A stretch of DNA of 5,629 bases from Gammaproteobacteria bacterium (GTDB taxonomy: Bacteria > Pseudomonadota > Gammaproteobacteria > Berkiellales > Berkiellaceae): the NCBI GenBank assembly GCA_016874315.1, contig VGTX01000077.1:1-5629 (forward strand), in the 5' to 3' direction. Each line of letters starts with the position of its first letter. Positions within the stretch are counted from its first letter, which is position 1. The translations under genes and the position numbers were made by a program. The notes beneath the pieces were generated by a model. It was not told where the DNA came from and ran no database searches. It was given only the letters and a program-made list of their open reading frames with translations. Positions 1 to 5,629 of the stretch are shown here, in pieces.

Positions 1-657
1 CTATTTCTGTCGGGTCTAATAAAGATATATGCTGATCCGCTCTATATACTCTGTTATACCACTGATGATAATAGTAGCTAAATGCTTCCATTTCTTTTTT
101 TAATCCTAGAGGATTGTCAGCCGTAAAATGTTGTGTAGGAGGGCGCGATGAAAGCTTGGTAAATAGTTCTTGAGTTTCTTGATAGATAGATTTTGATGTT
201 GTTAAATCTGATGCATCGGATTCAATCACTGCGGTGCATTCAATTAGGCGGTTGAATTCTTGTTGAAACTTGGTTGCTAACTCATTCCAGGCTTGATTTG
301 TTTTATCTGTTTCATCTAATTGGGAGTGGTGAGCATATTCACTCAATGCGATGATTTGTGATAGTGTCTCACATTGCTGGCGTGCTTTTGATAATTCCTC
401 ATACGCTCGATCGGTTTTAGGTAAGGTGGATAACGTATCGTCAAGATTGTCTTTAAGGTCGCTGAGCTCTCTGGGCAGTTTTGCTTTAACCGTTCTCGTC
501 GCATGTTTTTTATTAGGGCCTCTAGGGCTGGGGTGTTCGTAAGATCAGCTTCTTGGATTGTAATTTCAGTCAGAGCAGTATCGCTTTCTGCAAGATTTTT
601 AATAAATTCTTGATATTTCAGATGGGGTGATTCTAGATCGGATGATTGATTATTCAT
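1..657 (-). pseudogene. Frameshifted, partial paralogue of the downstream-numbered unknown helical protein gene
   Basis: I do not recognise the family and assign no function. The gene reads leftward from an ATG at 657 and runs off the window at base 1. The first 59 codons (MNNQSSDLES...) are in one frame. At the A4 run 479-482 the homologous reading moves to another frame, which stays open for about 160 codons to the edge; adding one A would join the two. Without the shift being corrected, translation stops at 343-345 after about 104 residues. The joined product is hydrophilic and helix-rich, with no signal peptide or membrane segment visible. Its block MEAFSYYYHQWYNRVY (bases about 91-44) matches MESFSYYYREWLNTVY in the intact gene at 863-1963, which proves kinship; the stretch before the block is about 50 residues longer here. 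The ATG at 657 is chosen because MNNQSS resembles MDNNSS of the paralogue; an in-frame TTG at 738 is less likely. No clear Shine-Dalgarno is seen. A sequencing error is possible. Confidence 0.7.
479..482 (-). other. Frameshift point in an A4 homopolymer
   Basis: On the minus strand the sequence reads GCAAAACTGCCC. Codons before it (..RERLKQ) belong to the frame starting at 657, while codons after it (LPRELSDLKDNL..) belong to the frame that carries the block shared with the paralogue. One extra A in the run restores a single open frame. The heptamer does not fit the usual X XXY YYZ slippery pattern, so a one-base deletion or a base-calling error is more likely than programmed frameshifting. 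Confidence 0.7.
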
Positions 658-686
658 TGCACAACATATGATAAATATATTACTTC

Positions 687-695
687 TGATATAGG
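687..695 (-). promoter_or_regulatory. CCTATATCA box upstream of the frameshifted copy
   Basis: On the minus strand the nonamer CCTATATCA lies 29 bases before the ATG at 657. The same nonamer lies 31 bases before the ATG of the paralogue at 1963. It contains TATATC, a passable -10 element. A weak -35 candidate (CTGATT) lies about 17-18 bases further upstream in an AT-rich stretch. It may be a shared promoter core or operator; the assignment rests only on the shared word and its spacing. Confidence 0.3.
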
Positions 696-814
696 CTTTT
701 TTAATTTCAAAAATCAGATTGCAACCATCTTTTTGCAAGATTTTTATATTATTTCAGTGTGTGAAAAATGCTTATGAATTGAGGATTGGGTAAATATAGG
801 GATTACCGTTCCAA

Positions 815-842
815 GATATCAGGCCTTTTAAGCCTGGATATC
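815..842. repeat. Imperfect inverted repeat between the two paralogues
   Basis: GATATCAGGC (815-824) pairs with GCCT (832-835) plus GATATC (837-842), leaving a 7-base loop and a single bulged G at 836. Flanking CC and GG bases could lengthen the stem past a small internal loop. It begins about 20 bases after the stop codon of the 863-1963 gene, in the position of a terminator. Neither side carries a T run, so it is not a standard Rho-independent terminator. It could be an RNA-stabilising 3' hairpin, a weak terminator, a protein-binding palindrome or a scattered genomic repeat. The rest of the gap (658-814) is AT-rich and shows no other gene. Confidence 0.55.
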
Positions 843-862
843 GGGATTGATAAGGGTTAGTT

Positions 863-1963
863 TTATGAGCGAAATTCTTTTGATGCGTTCGATTTTTCTG
901 GACCTGATGCGTTCGATGAAAGAGGAGCAATTACGGGCGATCCTGCAATGATGCTCTTTGCGTTATTAAACAAGGACTTAAGCCATTTTGATGCGGTTTG
1001 GGCAGTTTTATTAATCAGTCGATCAAGTAAAGATTCTCCTTCTTCTGCTTTTATAGTTGAATCTGCTTTTTGGATTAACTCATTTGAAATATTTTTAGGC
1101 AATATGGAAAGGCATAGGCCAAAAAATAAGTTATTTGCGTTCATTGTCCGTTTTTCTTGATCCTTTTCTTTAGCGCATTCGTTTGCATATGATAGAGCAT
1201 GACTATAGAGTAGTCCTTGGATGGGATTGAGGTTCACTTTCGTATCGTTTATCTTACTTAATTTTTGTTCAAGTTCTGCACGCGCTGTATCAATCCGTGA
1301 TGATGTCAAATAGCAAGTTATTTTAGATAATAACCATCGCAGAAGGTGCATCACCGATCGATTTTCTTGATCATAGCTATAGGTATAAAGCGGTGGCACA
1401 TCAATGTTATTGTTTTTCTGTACTTTCTTAAAATTTTCGTCATACCAAAGGCTGAACATTTTGTCTAATCTATCACAGTATTGACTGTTATTTTCGTCCT
1501 TCGGATAAACAGTGTTGAGCCATTCTCGATAATAATAGCTGAATGACTCCATGCGAGATTTCAGTTCAGCAAGCTCATTTTGGGAATTTGAGTCTGTTGG
1601 ATTAAATTGCTCAAGATCTGCGAATAAACTTTGCGCGACTGCATGTACAGATTCTGGTTCGAAGATAGATTGTGGGACATCAATTCGTTTCAGTGAATTT
1701 AGTAGCTTGTTGTAATCTTTACTGAATTCTCCTGATGCATCCAGCACCTTATTTGTACGATGTTTCTCGAAGAGCTGTTTTAAATCCTGCGCAGACGTAT
1801 GGGCGGATGCGAGTAGCGTTTCTATGTCATCACTGGGTTCTTGAGCATGTAATGATTGTAATGTCTCGGCGAGTTCCTCTAAGCCCTGCTCTATTTCTCC
1901 CTGTTCGTTTTGAGCGACCCATGCCTCAAAAGTGGCTGCATTATTCGAAGAATTATTATCCAT
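863..1963 (-). CDS. Uncharacterised soluble, helix-rich protein (intact paralogue)
   Basis: The protein has 366 residues and belongs to no family I recognise. The N-terminal part (about 15-125) is Glu/Leu/Gln-rich and looks like amphipathic or coiled-coil helices. Residues 139-154 hold the block MESFSYYYREWLNTVY, also found in the broken neighbour at 1-657. An aromatic-rich stretch follows (FSLWYDENF near 170-178; PPLYTYSYDQENRSVMHLLRWLLSK near 190-214, quoted in part). More helices run to about 335. The tail is short, polar and Ser/Asn-rich, with an eight-residue duplication (SNASGPEK/SNASKEFR). There is no signal peptide, and LFFGLCLSILP (279-289) is too short for a convincing membrane span. 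The ATG at 1963 is preceded by TTGGAAAC, a weak Shine-Dalgarno. The helical make-up and polar tail would suit a secreted effector or a structural protein, but nothing in the sequence shows either. Confidence 0.8.
   Translation of the reverse strand: MDNNSSNNAATFEAWVAQNEQGEIEQGLEELAETLQSLHAQEPSDDIETLLASAHTSAQDLKQLFEKHRTNKVLDASGEFSKDYNKLLNSLKRIDVPQSIFEPESVHAVAQSLFADLEQFNPTDSNSQNELAELKSRMESFSYYYREWLNTVYPKDENNSQYCDRLDKMFSLWYDENFKKVQKNNNIDVPPLYTYSYDQENRSVMHLLRWLLSKITCYLTSSRIDTARAELEQKLSKINDTKVNLNPIQGLLYSHALSYANECAKEKDQEKRTMNANNLFFGLCLSILPKNISNELIQKADSTIKAEEGESLLDRLINKTAQTASKWLKSLFNNAKSIIAGSPVIAPLSSNASGPEKSNASKEFRS
881..917. repeat. 13-bp direct repeat with 24-bp period in the 3' end of the unknown gene
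   Basis: TGATGCGTTCGAT occurs at 881-893 and again at 905-917. The 24-base spacing keeps the frame and duplicates the peptide SNAS in the C-terminal tail. It looks like a short in-frame tandem duplication that has since diverged between the repeated words. Confidence 0.8.
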
Positions 1964-1994
1964 TATGTTTCCAATATTAAAATGGTCTTAACGT

Positions 1995-2026
1995 TGATAT
2001 AGGATGAGAAGTTAAGAATATTTCAA
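1995..2026 (-). promoter_or_regulatory. Tentative promoter of the intact unknown gene
   Basis: On the minus strand a TTGAAA (2026-2021) is followed 19 bases later by TATATC (2001-1996), within the nonamer CCTATATCA. The spacing is longer than ideal and the -10 matches only four of six consensus bases. Support comes from the same nonamer at a similar distance from the start codon of the frameshifted paralogue. The wider gap 1964-2130 is very AT-rich and holds no gene that I can support. Confidence 0.3.
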
Positions 2027-2130
2027 TTTTTTTGAATTTTTTAAAAATGTCTCTGTTAGTCTTGGTTTTGATATATTTATGTAGAGTTGAGTCATAAATC
2101 ACATATAAATAATTTAAACTGTAAAAAGAC

Positions 2131-2158
2131 TTGTATTTTTGATGAAAATCCTTATAAT
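2131..2158 (+). promoter_or_regulatory. Promoter of the initiator tRNA gene
   Basis: A perfect -10 TATAAT (2153-2158) has TTGTAT (2131-2136) 16 bases upstream as the -35. Transcription would begin near 2165, a few bases before the mature tRNA 5' end at 2172, leaving a very short leader for RNase P to remove. Confidence 0.7.
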
Positions 2159-2171
2159 AGGATTCAATAGA

Positions 2172-2248
<77 letters not shown>

Positions 2249-2255
2249 TTTGACC

Positions 2256-2280
2256 AAAAGGGGCTTTATGCCCCTTTTTT
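2256..2280 (+). terminator. Rho-independent terminator after the tRNA gene
   Basis: GGGGC (2260-2264) and GCCCC (2270-2274) form a perfect 5-bp GC stem with loop TTTAT, followed by six T (2275-2280). The stem can extend with A-T pairs from the preceding AAAA. It lies eight bases after the tRNA CCA end and should separate tRNA transcription from nusA, although partial read-through is possible. Confidence 0.9.
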
Positions 2281-2337
2281 ATTCTATATATCAGCGATAA
2301 GAGTGAATATTTCAGTCGATTGAAGCCGTAGTCCGTT

Positions 2338-2379
2338 CTGATTTGGGTTTTTGACGCATATCTAATACACGCTGGACAT
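2338..2379 (+). promoter_or_regulatory. Candidate nusA operon promoter(s)
   Basis: Two overlapping options are visible. CTGATT (2338-2343) with TCTAAT (2361-2366), spacing 17, has a good -10 and a modest -35. TTGACG (2351-2356) with GGACAT (2374-2379), spacing 17, has a good -35 and a poor -10. Either would give a leader of about 20-35 bases. A terminator upstream at 2256-2280 makes a separate nusA promoter in this gap likely, but the choice is uncertain. Confidence 0.35.
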
Positions 2380-2395
2380 GTTGCGATCGACGTTT

Positions 2396-2402
2396 CGGAG
2401 GG
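2396..2402 (+). promoter_or_regulatory. Ribosome binding site of nusA
   Basis: The purine-rich run CGGAGGGG ends about four bases before the ATG at 2407 and contains GGAGG, a strong Shine-Dalgarno match. It decides for the ATG at 2407 over the in-frame ATG at 2431, which has no such site. Confidence 0.8.
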
Positions 2403-2406
2403 GCAG

Positions 2407-3879
2407 ATGAGCAAAGAAAAAGAAATCAAAATGATTATTGAGGCAGTATCGAATGAGAAAGACTTGCCCAAAGATGTTGTTTTCGAAGCGCTTGAAGAAG
2501 CTCTTGCAATCGCCCACCAAAGGCATTTGAATGAGTCTGAAGCGCAACTCGAAGTTAATATCGATCGTAAAACCGGTGAAATCCAAACATTCCGTCTATG
2601 GGATGTTGTTGCTACAGAAGATGATGTCGAAATCCCTGCGGCAGAATGTGATTTAAAAGCCGCGCGGGAAATCGATTCTCATGCAACCGTCGGTAAAAAA
2701 ATTCGTCAAGAAATTACAAGCCTTGATTTAGGCCGGATTAGCGCACAACTTGCAAAACAAGCTGTCTATCAAAAGCTAAAAGGTGCTAAAAGAGAGCGCT
2801 TAGCTCAAGACTATGAAGCACGTGTTGGCGAGCTCGTCATTGGTGTCGTCAAAAAAACAACGCGCGATGCTGTTGTCGTCGATCTTCCAAATGGCGCTGA
2901 AGGCTTCATGCCTCGTCGCGAAATGATTCCTAGAGAAAGTTTCAGATTAAACGATCGTGTTCGTGCAGCAATTAAAGCTGTTGTTTGGGATAAAAAAGGC
3001 CCAACCATTGTACTTTCTCGTACTGCGCCGTCTATGTTGTCTCAACTTTTTGCAATTGAAGTTCCTGAAATCGGTGAAGGTAGCATTGAAATCCGTGCAA
3101 TAGCTCGCGATCCAGGTTCTCGCGCTAAAGTCGCTGTTCAAGCTAAAGATACTCGTATTGAACCAAAAGGTGCATGTATCGGAATGCGTGGAGCTCGTGT
3201 CAACTCAGTCATGGACGAAATCTCCGGTGAAAGAATCGATATCATCCTCTGGGACGAAAATGATGCACAGTTCGTTGTAAACGCTCTAGCTCCTGCTGAA
3301 GTCAAATCTATCGTTGTTGACGAAGATCTGAAAACGATGCAAGTGGTTGTTGATAAGAATATCCTTTCTCAGGCAATCGGAAAAAATGGACAAAACGTTC
3401 GTCTTGCAAGTGAATTAACTGGCTGGAAGATTAATGTCATCTCCAAAGAAGATGCTGATGAAATTGAAAATCAAGAAGCTTCCAAAACTTTTGAGCTGTT
3501 CACCACCAGCATTGGACTAGAATCTGAGCTTGCTGAAGTCCTCATGCAAGCAGGCTTTACAACAGCGCAAGAACTTGCTTATGTCGATAATCAGGAATTT
3601 TACGAAATTGGCTTTGATGATGAGCTCATTGATATGATTCGTGAACGTGCGCAAGAATATTTGCTAGAACAAACGAAGGTGCAGCAAAATCAGGGTGATT
3701 TGTCTCAATTACCAGGAGTACATCCTTCATGGATTCCCATCTTGAATGCTGACCATGTTTATACAATTGAAGATCTCGCAGAGCTCTCAACTTTTGATTT
3801 GATGGATTTAATCCCGACATGTCTCGAAGAAGAAGCACAAGCGGTGATCATGGCTGCTCGATCTCATTCTCAAGAGTAA
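2407..3879 (+). CDS. nusA: Transcription termination/antitermination protein NusA
   Basis: NusA binds RNA polymerase and nascent RNA in the cytoplasm. It promotes pausing and intrinsic termination, and works in antitermination complexes with other Nus factors. The 490 residues are close to the 495 of Escherichia coli NusA. In order there is an N-terminal polymerase-binding domain (about 1-130, with EAVSNEKDLP and IDRKTGEIQTFRLW), an S1 domain (about 138-205, GELVIGVVKK to IVLSR), KH1 with its GMRG loop (259-262), KH2 with GKNG (325-328, in AIGKNGQNVRLAS), and two acidic repeats (about 361-420 and 431-488, ending IMAAR). Both acidic repeats are typical of gammaproteobacterial NusA and contact the alpha subunit C-terminal domain or other factors. 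The start has a strong ribosome binding site. infB follows after 36 bases with no terminator. The usual upstream partner rimP is not here. Confidence 0.98.
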   Translation: MSKEKEIKMIIEAVSNEKDLPKDVVFEALEEALAIAHQRHLNESEAQLEVNIDRKTGEIQTFRLWDVVATEDDVEIPAAECDLKAAREIDSHATVGKKIRQEITSLDLGRISAQLAKQAVYQKLKGAKRERLAQDYEARVGELVIGVVKKTTRDAVVVDLPNGAEGFMPRREMIPRESFRLNDRVRAAIKAVVWDKKGPTIVLSRTAPSMLSQLFAIEVPEIGEGSIEIRAIARDPGSRAKVAVQAKDTRIEPKGACIGMRGARVNSVMDEISGERIDIILWDENDAQFVVNALAPAEVKSIVVDEDLKTMQVVVDKNILSQAIGKNGQNVRLASELTGWKINVISKEDADEIENQEASKTFELFTTSIGLESELAEVLMQAGFTTAQELAYVDNQEFYEIGFDDELIDMIRERAQEYLLEQTKVQQNQGDLSQLPGVHPSWIPILNADHVYTIEDLAELSTFDLMDLIPTCLEEEAQAVIMAARSHSQE

Positions 3880-3904
3880 GAAAAGAGCTGACTGTAAAAT
3901 AATT

Positions 3905-3910
3905 AGAGGT
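3905..3910 (+). promoter_or_regulatory. Ribosome binding site of infB
   Basis: AGAGGT lies five bases before the ATG at 3916 and is a good Shine-Dalgarno match. It fixes the infB start inside the short nusA-infB gap. Confidence 0.7.
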
Positions 3911-3915
3911 AGTAG

Positions 3916-5629
3916 ATGGTTACAATCAGTGAATTTGCACAAACGCATAATTTACAAGTCAAAGATGTTTTAGATTTAGCGCACAATCTCGGAATGAAGT
4001 TTGATTCGGGGTCCGATCAGTTGTCCGAGTCCGCAAAAAAAGAACTTATGAATGAGCTTAATCAACATCTTAAAAGAAAGTTGGCGCTCAAAGATATTAA
4101 GAATGTCTCAAGTGTCGTTGGCTCCGATCGTAATCATCGCATTACTGTTGTCACGAAAAAACGTGATGTTAAGCCATTTGATTTACAAGCTTTAAAAAAT
4201 ACAACCAAGAAAGCAGAGCCTGTAGAGCAAGTCCTTGCAGAAGAGGTTACTGCTCATAAAGAAGAGGACGCAGTACAATCCGTTGCTCCTATGTCAATTG
4301 AAGTGACACGTGTTGAAAATCAACCTGCTGCTGTCGTGAAACAAGAAGATGTTCAGCTGCAAGATGCGGTTGAAGTCGCTGGACTCGATCCGGTTGTATT
4401 GATTGAAGAAGTGCTTCCTGTAACCCCTGCCACTCCATCCAAAGATGTAGCACCACATGTGCGTCCTCAAACACCAACTTCCGATCATCATAAAAAAGCA
4501 CAAGATGATGAAGAAGCTAATCGTACCGCTGGACGCTCTAAAGGTAAGAAAAAGAAATCAAGCTCCCAAGGGCCTGTCGACATTGCGAAGATGGATAACC
4601 ATGCTTTACGTAAGTTAACAGCACAGTTTCAATATCGCGAAGCTGCAGAGGAAGATTTGTCCGATGCATTCTCTCCAAAGAAAAACAAGCCAGGGCATAA
4701 GAAAAACCTTCATCAGTTCCATAAACCAGTAAAACCAGCGGCCCTTGTAATTGCATTACCAGAAGCTATTAGTGTTACTGACCTTGCGTCTCAAATGTCT
4801 TTAAAAATCATCGTAATTGTAAAAGAACTTCTCAAATTAGGTGTTGTTGCTCAGCCAAACACAGTAATTGACCGCGATACTGCAACGTTAGTTGTAGAAG
4901 AGCTCGGTCACACAGCAGAAGTTCTTGTTGAAACAAACCCTGAAGACTACATGACTATTGCTTATGAAGATGAACTTGAGGCACGCTCTCCTGTTGTCAC
5001 AATCATGGGCCATGTTGACCATGGAAAAACCTCATTGCTTGATTGCATTCGTCGCTCACGCGTTGCTGCATCCGAAGCTGGTGGTATCACACAACATATC
5101 GGAGCATATCGTGTAGATACGCAACACGGTAGCGTAACATTCTTGGATACACCAGGTCATGCGGCATTTACCGCCATGCGTGCTCGCGGTGCAAGCTGTA
5201 CCGATATCGCTGTTATCCTTGTCGCAGCTGACGATGGAGTGATGCCACAGACCAAAGAGGCTGTAAGTCATGCTCAAGCTGCCGGTGTTCCTATTGTTGT
5301 TGCAATCAATAAAATGGATAAACCAGGTGTTGATTTAGAGCGCGTCAAAACCGAAATGGCTCAGCTCAACGTTCTTCCTGAAGAGTGGGGTGGAGACTCG
5401 CCATTTATGCCGATTTCGGCAAAAACTGGCCTTGGCGTGCAAGAACTCCTAGAAGCTCTTGCTCTGCAGGCTGAAATCCTAGAGTTAAAAGCTCATCGCG
5501 CAGGACCAGCTCAAGGAGCTGTCATTGAGTCATCACTCTCTCGCCATAAAGGTCCTGTTGCAACCCTCTTAGTTCAAGAAGGAACCTTAAAAGTTGGCGA
5601 CTTGATCGTTTGTGGCACCCAGTATGGCC
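3916..5629 (+). CDS. infB: Translation initiation factor IF-2 (3' end outside window)
   Basis: IF2 is the GTPase that brings formyl-methionyl initiator tRNA to the 30S subunit and promotes 50S joining. About 571 codons are present; the family in this group usually has about 850-900, so the rest of domain II, domain III and the tRNA-binding C-terminal domains lie beyond the edge. Residues 1-50 form a first IF2_N module (MVTISEFAQTHNLQVKDVLDL). A charged linker follows (about 90-275), with a lysine run near GRSKGKKKKSSS. A second IF2_N module spans about 285-335 (VTDLASQMSLK to VVEELGH). All G-domain motifs are intact: G1 GHVDHGKT (365-372), the G2 region GGITQHIGAY (389-398), G3 DTPGH (411-415), G4 NKMD (465-468) and G5 SAK (501-503). 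Domain II begins near 519 (GAVIESSLSRHKGPVATLLV). It is transcribed with nusA. Confidence 0.98.
   Translation, partial: MVTISEFAQTHNLQVKDVLDLAHNLGMKFDSGSDQLSESAKKELMNELNQHLKRKLALKDIKNVSSVVGSDRNHRITVVTKKRDVKPFDLQALKNTTKKAEPVEQVLAEEVTAHKEEDAVQSVAPMSIEVTRVENQPAAVVKQEDVQLQDAVEVAGLDPVVLIEEVLPVTPATPSKDVAPHVRPQTPTSDHHKKAQDDEEANRTAGRSKGKKKKSSSQGPVDIAKMDNHALRKLTAQFQYREAAEEDLSDAFSPKKNKPGHKKNLHQFHKPVKPAALVIALPEAISVTDLASQMSLKIIVIVKELLKLGVVAQPNTVIDRDTATLVVEELGHTAEVLVETNPEDYMTIAYEDELEARSPVVTIMGHVDHGKTSLLDCIRRSRVAASEAGGITQHIGAYRVDTQHGSVTFLDTPGHAAFTAMRARGASCTDIAVILVAADDGVMPQTKEAVSHAQAAGVPIVVAINKMDKPGVDLERVKTEMAQLNVLPEEWGGDSPFMPISAKTGLGVQELLEALALQAEILELKAHRAGPAQGAVIESSLSRHKGPVATLLVQEGTLKVGDLIVCGTQYG

Noticed and set aside
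479..485. Programmed -1 frameshift site
   Set aside because: The local heptamer does not fit the usual slippery pattern in the reading frame and no obvious downstream pseudoknot was found by eye, so deletion or sequence error is preferred.
658..738. Extended start at a TTG at 738 for the frameshifted copy
   Set aside because: The extra 27 residues have no counterpart in the paralogue, contain the promoter-like box, and lack a Shine-Dalgarno; the ATG at 657 matches the paralogue N terminus better.
948..1160. Plus-strand reading frame opposite the intact unknown gene
   Set aside because: It lies wholly inside the 366-residue minus-strand gene and shows no recognisable domain.
4289..4756. Minus-strand reading frames opposite infB
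   Set aside because: They are antisense to the charged linker of IF2, whose frame is clearly coding; they have no recognisable domain.

Overview
The window looks like gammaproteobacterial chromosome of fairly low GC content. Three things point this way. A NusA of about 490 residues carries both C-terminal acidic repeats. A long IF2 has two IF2_N modules. An initiator tRNA gene stands just upstream of nusA, as metY does in Escherichia coli. The host could belong to a host-associated, Legionella/Coxiella-like lineage, but that rests only on base composition and the odd helical proteins on the left, and is a guess.

Left part (1-1963, minus strand): two tandem genes encode related, uncharacterised, soluble, mostly helical proteins. 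The upstream copy (863-1963) is intact at 366 residues. The downstream copy (657 to the window edge) carries a one-base frameshift at an A4 run (479-482) and is called a pseudogene, unless the shift is a sequence error. Their relatedness shows in a shared block (MESFSYYYREWLNTVY versus MEAFSYYYHQWYNRVY) and in similar spacing around it. The 205-base gap between them (658-862) holds a large imperfect inverted repeat and a short box that also precedes the intact copy.

Middle (1964-2406): this AT-rich stretch holds a tentative promoter for the left-hand gene and a good promoter, followed by the initiator tRNA gene (2172-2248) and a clean Rho-independent terminator. A short leader with candidate promoters for nusA comes next. 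The rimP gene usually found before nusA is absent here.

Right part (2407-5629, plus strand): nusA and infB form an operon with a 36-base gap. NusA acts in transcription pausing, termination and antitermination, and IF2 delivers the initiator tRNA to the ribosome. This places the initiator tRNA gene beside the factor that uses its product. infB runs off the right edge after the G domain and the start of domain II.

The nusA-infB part is ordinary core genome. The most noteworthy material is the tandem unknown family on the left.
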